A stretch of DNA of 64,000 nt from Paracoccus marcusii (GCF_028621715.1 NZ_CP117466.1:2616501-2680500); one strand, 5' to 3'. Counted from the first letter of the stretch, positions 47,813 to 57,775 are shown. Numbers and translations are program-made. The notes: generated from the letters alone by a model not told the origin.

Positions 47813-48591
47813 GACTGCCAGGCGGGCTTGCGCCTGTCGAAGAAGGCCGAGATCCCCTCGGGGGCTTCGGCGCCTTGCCAGACAGCGACCAGGCGGTCGA
47901 TGCTGTCCTCGATGACGGCGGCGTCGATGCGCGGACCAAGCGCGCGGCACTGCGCCTTGGCCGCCGCGACCGCCCCCGGTGCCGCCTGGAGGAAGGGGGC
48001 CACCTCGGCCTCCACCGCCGCATCCAGATCCGCCGCTGCGACCCGGCGCCACACCAGGTTCAGGTCCACGGCCTCCCCGGCATCGAACAGGCGCGCCGAA
48101 AAGAACACCCGCCGCGCCGCGGGCTCGCCCATGCGGGCCAGCACATAGGGGCCGATGGTCGCGGGGATCAGGCCCAGCCTGACCTCGGTCAGCCCGAACC
48201 GCGCCGTGTCGGCAGCCACCACGATGTCGCTGACCGCCATCATGCCCACGCCCCCACCAAAGGCATTGCCCTGAACCCGCGCGATCAGCGGCTTGGGCAG
48301 CAGGTTCAGCGCCGAGAGCATTCCGGCCAGCGCCCGCGCGCCCTCGCGCCGCGTGGCGTCATCCGCGGCCATCTGCTCGCGCATCCAGCCGAGATCACCG
48401 CCCGCGCAGAAGCTGCCGCCTTCGGCCGCCAGGATCACCACGCGCACGGCCGGGTCCGCGCCCAGATAGGCGGCGGCCTGGGTCAGCTCGTCCATCATCG
48501 GGCGGGACAGGGCGTTGTGCTTTTCCGCACGCGTCAGCCACAGGGTCGCCACGCCACGGTCGTCGCGGTCGATGCGGATGGTGTCAGGCAT
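47809..48591 (-). CDS. liuC: Enoyl-CoA hydratase, probably methylglutaconyl-CoA hydratase
   Basis: Crotonase-fold enzyme of 260 residues. The oxyanion-hole segments are AEKHNALSRPMM with SFCAGGDLGWMRE, and RVQGNAFGGGVGMMAVSDI. Its place as the last gene of an isovalerate operon, next to HMG-CoA lyase and methylcrotonyl-CoA carboxylase, points to hydration of 3-methylglutaconyl-CoA to HMG-CoA. From sequence alone only the crotonase family is certain. Its start overlaps the HMG-CoA lyase stop by eight bases. Confidence 0.88.
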   Translation of the reverse strand: MPDTIRIDRDDRGVATLWLTRAEKHNALSRPMMDELTQAAAYLGADPAVRVVILAAEGGSFCAGGDLGWMREQMAADDATRREGARALAGMLSALNLLPKPLIARVQGNAFGGGVGMMAVSDIVVAADTARFGLTEVRLGLIPATIGPYVLARMGEPAARRVFFSARLFDAGEAVDLNLVWRRVAAADLDAAVEAEVAPFLQAAPGAVAAAKAQCRALGPRIDAAVIEDSIDRLVAVWQGAEAPEGISAFFDRRKPAWQS

Positions 48592-49447
48592 CAGGGGCCT
48601 CCCTCAGGGCGCGGGCCATGGCGGCGGCGCGGGTGATGATCTCCATGTCCAGCCCATGCGCGAAGCCGCGCGTGTCCAGATGGCGGGCCAGCGCCTCTGT
48701 CGCGACATTGCCTGCCGCACCCGGTGCATAGGGGCAACCGCCCAGGCCGCCGACCGCGGCGTCGAAGACCCGCAACCCGCGCTCCAGGCTGACATCCACA
48801 TTCTGCAGCGCCCGCCCGGCGGTATCGTGGTAATGCCCTGCCAAGCGGTTGGCGGGCAGTTCCTCCAGCACGGCGGCCAGCATGGCGTCGATGGTCTCGG
48901 GGCGGCCCTGCCCGGTCGTGTCGCCCAGGCTGATCTGCTGACAGCCCATGTCACGCAGGGCGGCGGCCACGCGGGCCACGGCGGCCGGCGCCACCGGCCC
49001 GTCGAACGGGCAGTCGGTCACCACGCTGACATAGCCGCGCAGGGTGACGCCATCGGCCTGCGCCTGCGCCGCCACGGGGGCCATCCGCGTCAGGCTGTCG
49101 GCGATGCTGGCGTTCAGGTTTGCCCGGCTGAACCCCTCCGAGGCGCTGGCAAAGACCGCAACCGTGTCGGCCCGTGCCGCCCGTGCCGCCTGATAGCCGC
49201 GCAGGTTCGGCGTCAGCACCGCATAGCGCGTGCCGGGGCGGCGGGTGATGCCCGCCATCACCTCGGCCCCGTCCGCCATCTGGGGCACCCAGGCTGCGGG
49301 GACGAAACTGGTGACCTCAATATCCGCAAAGCCCGCCTGACTCAGCAGGTCGACCAGGGCGATCTTTTCGGCGGTGGGGATCAGCCGCTTCTCGTTCTGC
49401 AGGCCGTCGCGGGGGCCCATCTCGAAGATCTGGACGCGCTCAGCCAT
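48584..49447 (-). CDS. Hydroxymethylglutaryl-CoA lyase
   Basis: Cleaves HMG-CoA to acetyl-CoA and acetoacetate, the final step of leucine breakdown. The 287-residue TIM-barrel enzyme opens ERVQIFEMGPRDGLQNEKRL, as the family does, has the metal-ligand HYHDTAGRA, and ends with the catalytic cysteine loop GGLGGCPYAPGAAGN. The ATG (MAERVQ) overlaps the end of mccA by eight bases. Commonly called liuE or mvaB. Confidence 0.94.
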   Translation of the reverse strand: MAERVQIFEMGPRDGLQNEKRLIPTAEKIALVDLLSQAGFADIEVTSFVPAAWVPQMADGAEVMAGITRRPGTRYAVLTPNLRGYQAARAARADTVAVFASASEGFSRANLNASIADSLTRMAPVAAQAQADGVTLRGYVSVVTDCPFDGPVAPAAVARVAAALRDMGCQQISLGDTTGQGRPETIDAMLAAVLEELPANRLAGHYHDTAGRALQNVDVSLERGLRVFDAAVGGLGGCPYAPGAAGNVATEALARHLDTRGFAHGLDMEIITRAAAMARALREAPDA

Positions 49448-51365
49448 CAACGGGCTCCAGCCGGATCAGGGGTGCGCCGGCCTCGACCTGATCGCCGGCC
49501 TGGGCCAGAACCTCGGCCACCACGCCATCGGCGGCGGCGGTCAGGCTGTGCTCCATCTTCATGGCCTCCAGCACGGCCAGCCGGTCGCCCGCGGCGACGG
49601 CCTGTCCCGCCGTCACATGGACCGCCTTGACCAGCCCCGGCATCGGCGACCGGGCCACCCCGTCCCCCGCCCCGTCGACCGCCTTGCGCGCCAGCGGGTC
49701 CAGCGGGGTCAGGTGCACCACGCGGCCGCCAAAGACGCCGACGCCTGCCGGATGGGTCACGACGCGGTGGCGGCAGGGCTGCCCGTCCACCCACCAGCGC
49801 CCCGACTGCCAGCGCACCTCATGCGCGCGGTCCAGCGTGACGCGCGCCGCACCCGGCCCGGTCACCTCCAGCACCGCCTGACCGCCCTCCCACGCGATGG
49901 TGCGGCGCAGCGGCTGCCACAGGGTCGCGCCGCCGCGAACGGCGGGATCAGCCAGACCGGCCAGCCCGATGACGCCCAGAACCAAAGCGGCGCGGTCCTC
50001 GGCCCCGCCGTCCAGCAGAGACGGCAGGTCGCGGGCGATCAGGCCAGTGTCGACCTCGCCACGCTTGAACCCTGCATGACGGGTCAGCGCGATCAGAAAG
50101 TCCAGGTTCGTGACCGAACCCGCAACCTCGGTATCGACCAGCGCCTGCTCCAGCGCGCGCAGCGCGATGGCGCGCGTCGCGCCATGGGTCACGACCTTGG
50201 CGATCATCGGGTCGTACCACGGGCTGATCGCGTCGCCAGGACGCACACCGGTCTCGATCCGGGCGTGATCGGCAAAGCGCAGATGCGCCAGTCGCCCGGT
50301 CGCGGGCAGAAAGCCCGCCGGCACGTCCTCGGCGTAAAGCCGCGCCTCTAAGGCGTGGCCGGCCAGGGCGATGTCCTCCTGCCGCGCGGGCAGAGCTTCT
50401 CCGCTGGCCACGCGCAGCTGCCATTCGACCAGATCGATGCCGGTCACGGCCTCGGTCACCGGATGTTCGACCTGCAGGCGGGTGTTCATCTCCATGAACC
50501 AGAACCCGTCGGGCCGCAGCCCGTTCGCGCCGTCCACGATGAACTCGATCGTGCCCGCCCCGGCATAGCCGATGGCCTCGGCCGCGCGCACCGCGGCACC
50601 ACCCATCGCCTCGCGCATTTCGGGGGTCATGCCGGGGGCCGGGGCCTCCTCGATGACCTTCTGGTGGCGGCGCTGCAGACTGCAGTCGCGTTCATAAAGA
50701 TGCACGGCGCGGGTGCCGTCGCCGAAGACCTGTACCTCGATATGGCGCGGCTGCAGGATGTATTTCTCGATCAGCACGGCGGGGTTGCCGAAAGCGCCCT
50801 GCGCCTCGGACCGGGCGCTTTCCAGCGCATCGGCAAAGGCCGAGGGGTCGTCCACGCACCGCATGCCCTTGCCGCCGCCCCCCGCCACCGCCTTGATCAG
50901 CACCGGATAGCCGATCCGCGCGGCCTCGGCGGCCAGATGGTCCGGGTCCTGATCCGCGCCGTGATAGCCGGGCACGACCGGCACGCCCGCCTTCTCCATC
51001 AGCGCCTTGGCCGCGTCCTTGAGGCCCATCGCCCGGATCGCCGCCGCCGATGGCCCGATGAAGACCAGCCCCGCCGCCACCACCGCGTCGACGAAGTCGG
51101 GGTTCTCGGACAGGAAGCCATAGCCCGGATGGATCGCCTGCGCGCCGGTGGCCTGGGCCGCCGCGATGACCCTGTCGCCCCGCAGATAGCTGTCGGCGGG
51201 CGCAGGCCCGCCCAGATGCACGGCCTGATCGGCCATCTGGACATGGCGCGCATCGCGGTCGGCGTCGGAATAGACCGCGACCGTCGCCACGCCCAAGCGG
51301 CGGCAGGTGTCGATGACGCGGCAGGCGATCTCGCCCCGGTTGGCGATCAGGATCTTGTCGAACAT
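49440..51365 (-). CDS. Methylcrotonyl-CoA carboxylase, biotin-carrying alpha subunit
   Basis: Biotin carboxylase and biotin carrier subunit (641 residues) of the enzyme turning 3-methylcrotonyl-CoA into 3-methylglutaconyl-CoA. The N-terminus MFDKILIANRGEIACRVI, the ATP-grasp loop GGGGKGMR and EMNTRLQVEHPVTE identify the carboxylase; near the C-terminus EAMKMEH holds the biotinylated lysine. Acetyl- and propionyl-CoA carboxylase subunits look alike, but the partner beta subunit and the operon fix the assignment. It follows mccB by ten bases. Also called liuD. Confidence 0.93.
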   Translation of the reverse strand: MFDKILIANRGEIACRVIDTCRRLGVATVAVYSDADRDARHVQMADQAVHLGGPAPADSYLRGDRVIAAAQATGAQAIHPGYGFLSENPDFVDAVVAAGLVFIGPSAAAIRAMGLKDAAKALMEKAGVPVVPGYHGADQDPDHLAAEAARIGYPVLIKAVAGGGGKGMRCVDDPSAFADALESARSEAQGAFGNPAVLIEKYILQPRHIEVQVFGDGTRAVHLYERDCSLQRRHQKVIEEAPAPGMTPEMREAMGGAAVRAAEAIGYAGAGTIEFIVDGANGLRPDGFWFMEMNTRLQVEHPVTEAVTGIDLVEWQLRVASGEALPARQEDIALAGHALEARLYAEDVPAGFLPATGRLAHLRFADHARIETGVRPGDAISPWYDPMIAKVVTHGATRAIALRALEQALVDTEVAGSVTNLDFLIALTRHAGFKRGEVDTGLIARDLPSLLDGGAEDRAALVLGVIGLAGLADPAVRGGATLWQPLRRTIAWEGGQAVLEVTGPGAARVTLDRAHEVRWQSGRWWVDGQPCRHRVVTHPAGVGVFGGRVVHLTPLDPLARKAVDGAGDGVARSPMPGLVKAVHVTAGQAVAAGDRLAVLEAMKMEHSLTAAADGVVAEVLAQAGDQVEAGAPLIRLEPVDG

Positions 51366-51375
51366 GTCGTGCCCC

Positions 51376-52980
51376 TCACATGCGGAACAGGCCGAACCGC
51401 GTCGGCTGGATGGGTGCGTTCAGGCTGGCGCGCAGTGACAGGGCCAGGATGTCGCGCGATTGGCGCGGATCGATGATCCCGTCGTCCCACAGCCTCGCGG
51501 AGGCATAGAGGGGATGGGACTGGCGCTCGAACATCTCGACCGTGGGGCGCTTGAACTCTGCCTCGTCCTCGGGCGACCACTGGCCGCCGGCACGTTCGAT
51601 CCCGTCGCGGCGGACGGTGGCCAGGACGCCCGCGGCCTGTTCGCCGCCCATCACGCTGATGCGGCTGTTGGGCCAGGTCCACAGGAAGCGCGGGGAATAG
51701 GCCCGCCCCGCCATGCCGTAATTGCCCGCGCCAAAGCTGCCGCCGACCAGCATGGTGATCTTGGGCACATTGGTGGTGGCGACCGCTGTAACCATCTTGG
51801 CGCCGTGGCGGGCGATGCCCTCGTTCTCGTATTTGCGGCCGACCATGAAGCCAGTGATGTTCTGCAGGAACACCAGCGGAATGTTGCGGGTGCTGCACAG
51901 TTCGATGAAATGCGCGCCCTTCTGTGCGGCCTCTGAAAACAGCACGCCGTTGTTGGCGATGATGCCCACCGGGCAGCCGTCGACATGGGCAAAGCCCGTG
52001 ACCAGCGTCTCGCCGAAGCGGGCCTTGAATTCGTCAAAGCGGCTGCCGTCGACGATGCGGGCGATGACCTCGCGGATGTCATAGGGGGTGCGCAGGTCTG
52101 CCGGCACCACGCCCAGGATCTCCTCGGGGTCATAGGCGGGCGGTTCCGGCGACTGCCAGACGACGGTGTCGGGACGGCGGCGGTTCAGGTTGGCGATGGC
52201 GCGGCGGGCCTGGGCCAGCGCGTGGGCGTCGTCCTCGGCCAGGTAATCGGCCACGCCGGACAGGCGGGTGTGCACGTCGCCGCCGCCCAGATCCTCGGAC
52301 GTGACCACCTCGCCGGTGGCGGCCTTGACCAGCGGCGGACCGGCCAGAAAGATCGTCCCCTGGCCGCGCACGATGATCGTCACGTCGGACATGGCGGGAA
52401 CATAGGCGCCGCCCGCGGTGCAGGACCCCATGACGACGGCGATCTGCGGGATGCCCTTGGCGCTCATCCGGGCCTGGTTGAAGAAGATGCGGCCGAAATG
52501 GTCGCGGTCGGGAAAGACCTCGTCCTGGTTGGGCAGGTTCGCGCCGCCGCTGTCGACCAGATAGACGCAGGGCAGCCCGCATTCCTCGGCGATCTCCTGG
52601 GCGCGCAGGTGCTTCTTGACCGTCATCGGGTAATAGGTGCCGCCCTTGACCGTCGCGTCATTGGCCACGACCATCACGTCCTGGCCATGCACCCGCCCGA
52701 CCCCGGCGATGACCCCCGCACAGGGCGCGGCCCCGTCGTACAGGCCATGTGCGGCCAGCGCGCCGATCTCTAAGAACGGGCTGCCGGGGTCCAGAAGGTT
52801 CGCCACCCGTTCACGCGGGGGCATCTTGCCGCGGCTGACGTGACGCTCCAGCGCCTTGGGGCCACCGCCGGCGATGGCAGCCTCCGCGGCCTCGCGGGCG
52901 GTCTCCAGCAGGGCCAGATGCGCGGTGCGGTTGGCGCGGAACCCCTCGGACGAAGGCAGCGCGGTCGAGGTCAGTTTCAT
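51376..52980 (-). CDS. Methylcrotonyl-CoA carboxylase, beta subunit
   Basis: Carboxyltransferase subunit (534 residues). Crotonase-like N- and C-terminal domains carry the CoA and biotin binding segments: [40 protein letters not shown], and [19 protein letters not shown]. The [14 protein letters not shown] signature is characteristic of methylcrotonyl-CoA rather than propionyl-CoA carboxylase. The ATG overlaps the preceding ligase stop (ATGA). Also called liuB. Confidence 0.94.
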   Translation of the reverse strand: MKLTSTALPSSEGFRANRTAHLALLETAREAAEAAIAGGGPKALERHVSRGKMPPRERVANLLDPGSPFLEIGALAAHGLYDGAAPCAGVIAGVGRVHGQDVMVVANDATVKGGTYYPMTVKKHLRAQEIAEECGLPCVYLVDSGGANLPNQDEVFPDRDHFGRIFFNQARMSAKGIPQIAVVMGSCTAGGAYVPAMSDVTIIVRGQGTIFLAGPPLVKAATGEVVTSEDLGGGDVHTRLSGVADYLAEDDAHALAQARRAIANLNRRRPDTVVWQSPEPPAYDPEEILGVVPADLRTPYDIREVIARIVDGSRFDEFKARFGETLVTGFAHVDGCPVGIIANNGVLFSEAAQKGAHFIELCSTRNIPLVFLQNITGFMVGRKYENEGIARHGAKMVTAVATTNVPKITMLVGGSFGAGNYGMAGRAYSPRFLWTWPNSRISVMGGEQAAGVLATVRRDGIERAGGQWSPEDEAEFKRPTVEMFERQSHPLYASARLWDDGIIDPRQSRDILALSLRASLNAPIQPTRFGLFRM

Positions 52981-54524
52981 CGTGTGGTCTCCTCGGCCAG
53001 GTCCAGATCGCGCAGCGCGCGACGCATGACCTTGCCGGTCACGGTCATGGGCAGGGCATCCAGAAAGGCGATCTCTCGGGGATAGGAATGGACGGCCGAC
53101 CGGCTGCGGGCATGGGCCTGCAGGTCGGCGGCAAGGTCGGGCGACGGTTCATGGCCGGGCCGCAGCACGACATAGGCCTTGACGATTTCGGTGCGCAGCG
53201 CGCAGGGCTTGCCGACCACGGCGACCTGCGCCACGGCGGGATGGCGCAGCAGGCAGTCCTCGACCTCGGATGGACCGATGCGGTACCCGGCCGAGGTGAT
53301 GACGTCGTCGTCGCGTCCGACGAACTGGACATGGCCGTCCCGGATGACGCCACGGTCGCCGGTCACCAGCCAGTCGCCACGGAACTTGGCGGCCGTGGCC
53401 TGCGGGTTCCGCCAGTATTCCAGCATCATGCTGCCGGCGCCGCGGCGGATGGCGATGTCGCCCTCGGCATCGGTGGGCCGGCCCTGCGCGTCGATCACCG
53501 CCAGTTCGAACCCGGGCACCGCGCGCCCGATGGCGCCGGGACGGGCCGGAAACATCGCGCCGCTGCCCGATGCGACCATGTTGCATTCGGTCTGACCATA
53601 GAATTCATTGATCTGCAGGCCGAATGCCTCCCGGCCCCAGTCCAGCATGGGGGCGCCAAGCGTCTCTCCGCCCGATGCGACGCTGCGCAGGCCGGGCAGG
53701 CGAACCCCCGCGACCTTGAGCATCCTCAGCGCGGTGGGCGGCAGAAACACGTTGCGGATGCCGCAGTCGCGGATCAGGCCCGCGACGGCATGTGGATCGA
53801 ACTTGGCCATCGGGGTGGCGACCACCGGCACGCCAAGCGCAAGCCCCGGCATCGCCACGTCGAACAGACCGCCGATCCAGGCCCAGTCCGCGGGCGTCCA
53901 GATGACGTCGCCCGGCTGGCCCAGCAGGTCGTGGCTCATCTCGACCCCCGGCAGGTGACCGGTCAGCATGCGATGCCCGTGCAACGCGCCCTTGGGCGTG
54001 CCTGTCGTCCCCGAAGTATAGATGATCACCGCCGGGTCTTCCGGCCCGGTGTCGCGCGTGGCGAAGGGCCCGGCATCGGGCAGGCCGTCCTCGGGGACGA
54101 TCACCCGCAGATGGGGGAACGGGGCCAGCATCCGGCGCCCTTGGGCGTCGGTGATGACGGTCGAGATACCCGCGTCGCGCAAACGCAGGTCAAGCGCATC
54201 CGGGCCGAACAGCTTGAACAGCGGGACAGAGATCGCGGCCGATTTCCACACCGCCAGATGCGCGGCCGCCGTCCAGGACGATTGCGTGCGCAGGATGCCG
54301 ATCCGGTCGCCGCGATCGGCCCCAAGCGCGTGGGCCAGCGCATCGGTCATTGCCGCCAGCGTGGCGAAGGTCACCGGGTGCGGGGCGCCGTCATGGTCGA
54401 TGATCGCCACCTGGTCCGCGGCATGGGCCAGGCACTGGTCGGCCATGTTCAGCCGCGCGGGGTACTGCCAGCGGAAATCCCGGCACAGCCGCGCGTGGTC
54501 CGCGTGATGCAGCAGGCGTGCCAT
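52977..54524 (-). CDS. AMP-dependent acyl-CoA ligase
   Basis: A 515-residue adenylate-forming enzyme that activates a carboxylic acid to its CoA thioester. The AMP-binding loop [11 protein letters not shown] is near residue 169, [10 protein letters not shown] marks the second core motif, and the C-terminal lysine motif TVTGKVMRR is present. Because it sits between ivd and mccB, the substrate may be isovalerate, another branched short-chain acid, or acetoacetate produced by the operon; this is inference. The start is one base after the LprI-like stop. Confidence 0.87.
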   Translation of the reverse strand: MARLLHHADHARLCRDFRWQYPARLNMADQCLAHAADQVAIIDHDGAPHPVTFATLAAMTDALAHALGADRGDRIGILRTQSSWTAAAHLAVWKSAAISVPLFKLFGPDALDLRLRDAGISTVITDAQGRRMLAPFPHLRVIVPEDGLPDAGPFATRDTGPEDPAVIIYTSGTTGTPKGALHGHRMLTGHLPGVEMSHDLLGQPGDVIWTPADWAWIGGLFDVAMPGLALGVPVVATPMAKFDPHAVAGLIRDCGIRNVFLPPTALRMLKVAGVRLPGLRSVASGGETLGAPMLDWGREAFGLQINEFYGQTECNMVASGSGAMFPARPGAIGRAVPGFELAVIDAQGRPTDAEGDIAIRRGAGSMMLEYWRNPQATAAKFRGDWLVTGDRGVIRDGHVQFVGRDDDVITSAGYRIGPSEVEDCLLRHPAVAQVAVVGKPCALRTEIVKAYVVLRPGHEPSPDLAADLQAHARSRSAVHSYPREIAFLDALPMTVTGKVMRRALRDLDLAEETTR

Positions 54525-54525
54525 C

Positions 54526-55014
54526 TCAGGGGCCTTCGCGCAGATAGCCGTCCAGCTGGTTCGCTTGACGCGCGGTCAGGGTCAGCGCGCATTGCGCGGC
54601 TGCGGGCCCCGCGCCGGTGCCGCCGCCCCATCGCGTCGCCTCGTATTCGCAGGCCGCGTCGCGGAAGGCGATCCAGGCGCGCTGCATGTCGCGCAGGGCG
54701 CCCGCCTGACGCGGACCCGCGGCGTCCATGCTGTCCAGTTCCGCATCGCCTGCCTCGGCCCGCGTCATCACCTCGCCATAGGCGGTGTTCAGGCGATCGT
54801 CCCACCAGTCGCGTTCGGCGCCCAGGCAGAACCCCATGCCGACCGTGCTGGACCCGCCCTCGCCCTCCATGCAGGCATTCGCGGCCAGGCCCGCACAGCT
54901 GTCGGGCGCCGCATCGCTGTCAAGGCAGGCCAGCACCGGCGCGGGATCAAAGGACGGCGCGTCCTGCGCCATCGCCGGGGCGGCCATCAGCGCCAACACG
55001 ACCAGGATGCGCAT
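54526..55014 (-). CDS. Secreted LprI/DUF1311-like protein
   Basis: A 162-residue protein with a signal peptide (MRILVVLALMAAPAMAQ), several cysteines likely to form disulfides, and the helical DUF1311 core (WDDRLNTAYGEVM and ALRDMQRAWIAFRDAACEYE). Members include lysozyme-inhibitor-like LprI proteins; the role here is unknown. It is oddly placed: its ATG overlaps the ivd stop (TGATG), and the next gene starts one base after its own stop, so a periplasmic protein is embedded in a cytosolic catabolic operon. Confidence 0.85.
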   Translation of the reverse strand: MRILVVLALMAAPAMAQDAPSFDPAPVLACLDSDAAPDSCAGLAANACMEGEGGSSTVGMGFCLGAERDWWDDRLNTAYGEVMTRAEAGDAELDSMDAAGPRQAGALRDMQRAWIAFRDAACEYEATRWGGGTGAGPAAAQCALTLTARQANQLDGYLREGP

Positions 55015-56174
55015 CAGACCAGCCCCATCAGTTCGCGCCCGATCAGCATGCGGCGGATCTCGCTGGTGCCGGCCCCGATCTCCATCAGCTTGGCGTCGCG
55101 GAACAGGCGGCTGACGACGCTGTCGGACAGGAACCCGGCCCCGCCAAGCGCCTGCACGGCCTGATGCGCCTGCACCATCGCCTGTTCGCTGGCATACAGA
55201 ACCGCACCCGCCGCATCCTGCCGCGTGACCTTGCCCGCGTCGCAGGCCCGCGCGACCTCGTAGACATAGGCGCGGGCGGTGTTCAGCGCGACATACATGT
55301 CGGCGATCTTGCCCTGCATCAGCTGGAACGACCCCACCGGCTGACCGAACTGCTTGCGTTCCGCCACATAGGGCAGGACCTGATCCAGGCAGGCCGCCAT
55401 GATACCGGTGCCGATGCCGGCCAGAACCACCCTCTCGTAGTCTAGGCCCGACATCAGCACCCGAACGCCCCGGCCCTCCTCGCCCAGGACGTTCTCGAAC
55501 GGGATCTCGACATTGTCGAAGATCAACTCGCCCGTGTTCGATCCGCGCATCCCCAGCTTGTCGAAATGCGGGCTGGTGGTGAAACCGGCCATGTCGCGTT
55601 CGACGATGAATGCCGTGATGCCCTTCGACCCGGCCTCGGGGTCGGTCTTGGCATAGACCACCAGCGTCTGCGCGTCGGGCGCGTTGGTGATCCAGTACTT
55701 GCTGCCGTTCAGCACATAGCGGTCGTTCTTCTTCTCGGCGCGCAGGCGCATCGCGACGACGTCGCTGCCCGCGCTTTCCTCGGACATGGCCAGGGCGCCG
55801 ACGGCCTTGCCGCTGCACAGATCGGGCAGGTATTTCGCACGCTGCGCATCGGTGCCGTTCAGCTTGATCTGGTTCACGCACAGGTTCGAATGCGCGCCAT
55901 AGGACAGGCTGATCGACGCGCTGGCCCGCGCGATCTCCTCGACCGCGATCACATGCGCCAGATAGCCCATGCCCGACCCGCCGTACTGTTCATCCACCGT
56001 GATGCCCAGCAGGCCCAGATCGCCCAGCTCGGTCCACAGCTGGTTGGGAAAGGCGTTGGTGCGGTCGGTCTCGGCCGCCAGGGGCGCGACGCGATCGGTG
56101 GCCCATCCGTGGACCATCTCGCGCAGCGCGTTCACATCCTCGCCCAGATCGAATTCCATGCCCCGCGTGAACAT
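55014..56174 (-). CDS. ivd: Isovaleryl-CoA dehydrogenase
   Basis: FAD enzyme oxidising isovaleryl-CoA to 3-methylcrotonyl-CoA, the first committed step of leucine catabolism after keto-acid oxidation. The 386 residues match the family throughout: LGITVDEQYGGSGMGYLAH, SLSYGAHSNLCVNQI, ALAMSEESAGSDVVAMRLRA, and LDYERVVLAG with the likely catalytic glutamate. GGAGGGGGGAT is a strong ribosome-binding site before MFTRGMEF. It is the first gene of the seven-gene operon and has a promoter with an operator-like palindrome just upstream. Also called liuA. Confidence 0.95.
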   Translation of the reverse strand: MFTRGMEFDLGEDVNALREMVHGWATDRVAPLAAETDRTNAFPNQLWTELGDLGLLGITVDEQYGGSGMGYLAHVIAVEEIARASASISLSYGAHSNLCVNQIKLNGTDAQRAKYLPDLCSGKAVGALAMSEESAGSDVVAMRLRAEKKNDRYVLNGSKYWITNAPDAQTLVVYAKTDPEAGSKGITAFIVERDMAGFTTSPHFDKLGMRGSNTGELIFDNVEIPFENVLGEEGRGVRVLMSGLDYERVVLAGIGTGIMAACLDQVLPYVAERKQFGQPVGSFQLMQGKIADMYVALNTARAYVYEVARACDAGKVTRQDAAGAVLYASEQAMVQAHQAVQALGGAGFLSDSVVSRLFRDAKLMEIGAGTSEIRRMLIGRELMGLV

Positions 56175-56197
56175 CGCGATCCCCCCTCCCCGGTTAT

Positions 56198-56211
56198 TGA
56201 ACGCTTGTTCA
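56198..56211. promoter_or_regulatory. Operator-like palindrome in front of the isovalerate operon
   Basis: TGAAC and GTTCA flank GCTT. It lies immediately after the -10 and covers the expected transcription start, a position suited to repression. Its length and symmetry fit a TetR-type dimer; it does not resemble the MerR-type LiuR sites known from proteobacteria as I recall them. Confidence 0.55.
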
Positions 56212-56213
56212 TT

Positions 56214-56243
56214 TCCATAGCGCAGGCCGCGCCCGCCCGTCAA
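56214..56243 (-). promoter_or_regulatory. Candidate promoter for the ivd operon
   Basis: TTGACG and TATGGA are separated by 18 bases on the minus strand, giving a leader of about 33 bases that contains the palindrome and the strong ribosome-binding site of ivd. Confidence 0.55.
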
Positions 56244-56318
56244 GCAGGCTGCGCCGGTTGGGCCGATGCGTCAAGCGCGGGGCTTGTCCCTGCCCGCCCG
56301 ACGCGCCAAAGGAGGGCG

Positions 56319-56858
56319 ATGCGACTGATGATCCTGCGCCATGCCCCCAGTCTTGCCGACGGCCTGCTGGCCGGCCGGCGCGATGTGCCTGCCGATTGCG
56401 GCGATTCTACCGCATTCGCGCGCCAGGCGGCCCGCCTGCGTCCCGCCCAGGTCATCGCCAGCCCGGCGCTGCGCTGCCGTCAGACGGCCACCGCCCTGGG
56501 GCTTGTGCCCGACAGGCTGGAGCCCGCGCTGTGGGAACAGGACCTCGGCGCGTGGGAGGGGATGGACCCGTCGCGCCTGCCCGACCTTGGTCCCCTGCCC
56601 GTCGATGCCCTGGCCCGCCACCGCCCCGACGGCGGTGAAAGCTTCGATGACATGGCCGCGCGGGTGATCCCGGTCCTGCAGGCACTGCGGCGGGACACGG
56701 TGATCGTGGCGCATGCGGGCACTGTGCGCGCGGCACTGTCCATGGTGGTCGGGCCTGCCGCCCTGTCCTTCGCGGTGGCGCCCCTGTCGCTGACCGTGCT
56801 GCAGCGCGCCGGTGCCGATTGGGCGGTGCAGACCGTCAACCTCCGCGCAGGAGACTAG
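56319..56858 (+). CDS. Histidine phosphatase, probably CobC-like
   Basis: A 179-residue phosphoglycerate-mutase superfamily enzyme opening MRLMILRHAPS, where the usual RHGE reads RHAP, as in several alpha-ribazole phosphatases. The second histidine is in VIVAHAGTVRAA. It stands one base before cobD, a cobalamin gene, so removal of phosphate from alpha-ribazole phosphate or adenosylcobalamin phosphate is likely; this rests on context. AAAGGAGGGCG is an almost ideal ribosome-binding site. Confidence 0.82.
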   Translation: MRLMILRHAPSLADGLLAGRRDVPADCGDSTAFARQAARLRPAQVIASPALRCRQTATALGLVPDRLEPALWEQDLGAWEGMDPSRLPDLGPLPVDALARHRPDGGESFDDMAARVIPVLQALRRDTVIVAHAGTVRAALSMVVGPAALSFAVAPLSLTVLQRAGADWAVQTVNLRAGD

Positions 56859-56859
56859 G

Positions 56860-57771
56860 ATGGCCGTGATCGCCCTGCTGGCGCTGGTGCTGGATGTGCT
56901 GATCGGTTGGCCCGATGCGGTCTATCGCCGGGTCGGGCATCCGGTGACCTGGGCCGGGCGTCTGATCGCGGCGCTGGATCGCACGCTGAACAAGGGCCGG
57001 GCGCGGCGCGCCAAGGGCGCGCTGACCGTGGTCGTCGTCCTGCTGGCGGCCATGATCCCCGCGGTCCTGATCCAGGCATGGCTGGGCCCGTGGGTCGCGG
57101 CCGTGCTGGCGTGGCCGCTGGTCGCGGCGCGGTCGCTGGACCAGCACCTGCGCGCGGTGGCCGTCCCCCTGGCGGCGGGCGACCTGGCCGCCGCTCGCGG
57201 TGCGACCGCGATGATCGTGGGGCGCGACGTCACCCGCGCCGATACGCCCGCGCTGTCCCGCGCCAGCCTTGAAAGCCTGGCCGAGAATTTCAGCGACGGC
57301 GTCATCGCGCCGCTGTTCTGGGCGGCGGTCGGCGGGCTGCCGGGCATCGCGGCCTACAAGGCGATCAACACGATGGATTCGATGATCGGCCACCGCACTC
57401 CCCGGCACGAGGCGTTCGGCATGATCGCCGCGCGCCTGGACGACGTGGCGAACCTGATTCCCGCGCGGCTGTCGGCGGGGCTGATCGCGATCGCGTCCGG
57501 TCGGCGCGCGAGGGCCGCGCTGCGGGTGACGCTGCGCGACGCGTCTGCCCACCGGTCACCCAACGCCGGCTGGCCCGAGGGCGCGATGGCCGGGGCCCTG
57601 GACTGCCGGTTGTCGGGTCCGCGCGTCTATGCCGACCGGGTCGCGGACGAGCCGTGGCTGAATGCCGCCGCGCCCGACCCGGATGCGGCGGACCTGCGCC
57701 GGGGCATCGCGCTGATCCGTCGCGCCACGGTGGTCGCGGCGCTGCTGCTGGCCGCGGTGGCGCTGCTCTGA
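56860..57771 (+). CDS. cobD: Adenosylcobinamide-phosphate synthase (CobD/CbiB)
   Basis: Inner-membrane protein of 303 residues attaching aminopropanol phosphate to adenosylcobyric acid in coenzyme B12 synthesis. The N-terminal VLDVLIGWPDAVYRRVGHPV, the SRASLESLAENFSDGVIAPL segment and YKAINTMDSMIGHR are family signatures. It starts one base after the CobC-like gene with AGGAGACTAGG upstream. Called cbiB in the anaerobic pathway. Converges on the transglutaminase gene with four bases between stops. No other B12 genes are in the window. Confidence 0.93.
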   Translation: MAVIALLALVLDVLIGWPDAVYRRVGHPVTWAGRLIAALDRTLNKGRARRAKGALTVVVVLLAAMIPAVLIQAWLGPWVAAVLAWPLVAARSLDQHLRAVAVPLAAGDLAAARGATAMIVGRDVTRADTPALSRASLESLAENFSDGVIAPLFWAAVGGLPGIAAYKAINTMDSMIGHRTPRHEAFGMIAARLDDVANLIPARLSAGLIAIASGRRARAALRVTLRDASAHRSPNAGWPEGAMAGALDCRLSGPRVYADRVADEPWLNAAAPDPDAADLRRGIALIRRATVVAALLLAAVALL

Positions 57772-57775
57772 CGGA

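Noticed and set aside
56319..56858. CobC-like enzyme as broken because RHGE reads RHAP
   Set aside because: The variation at these positions occurs in this branch of the family, both catalytic histidines are kept, and the gene has an excellent ribosome-binding site.
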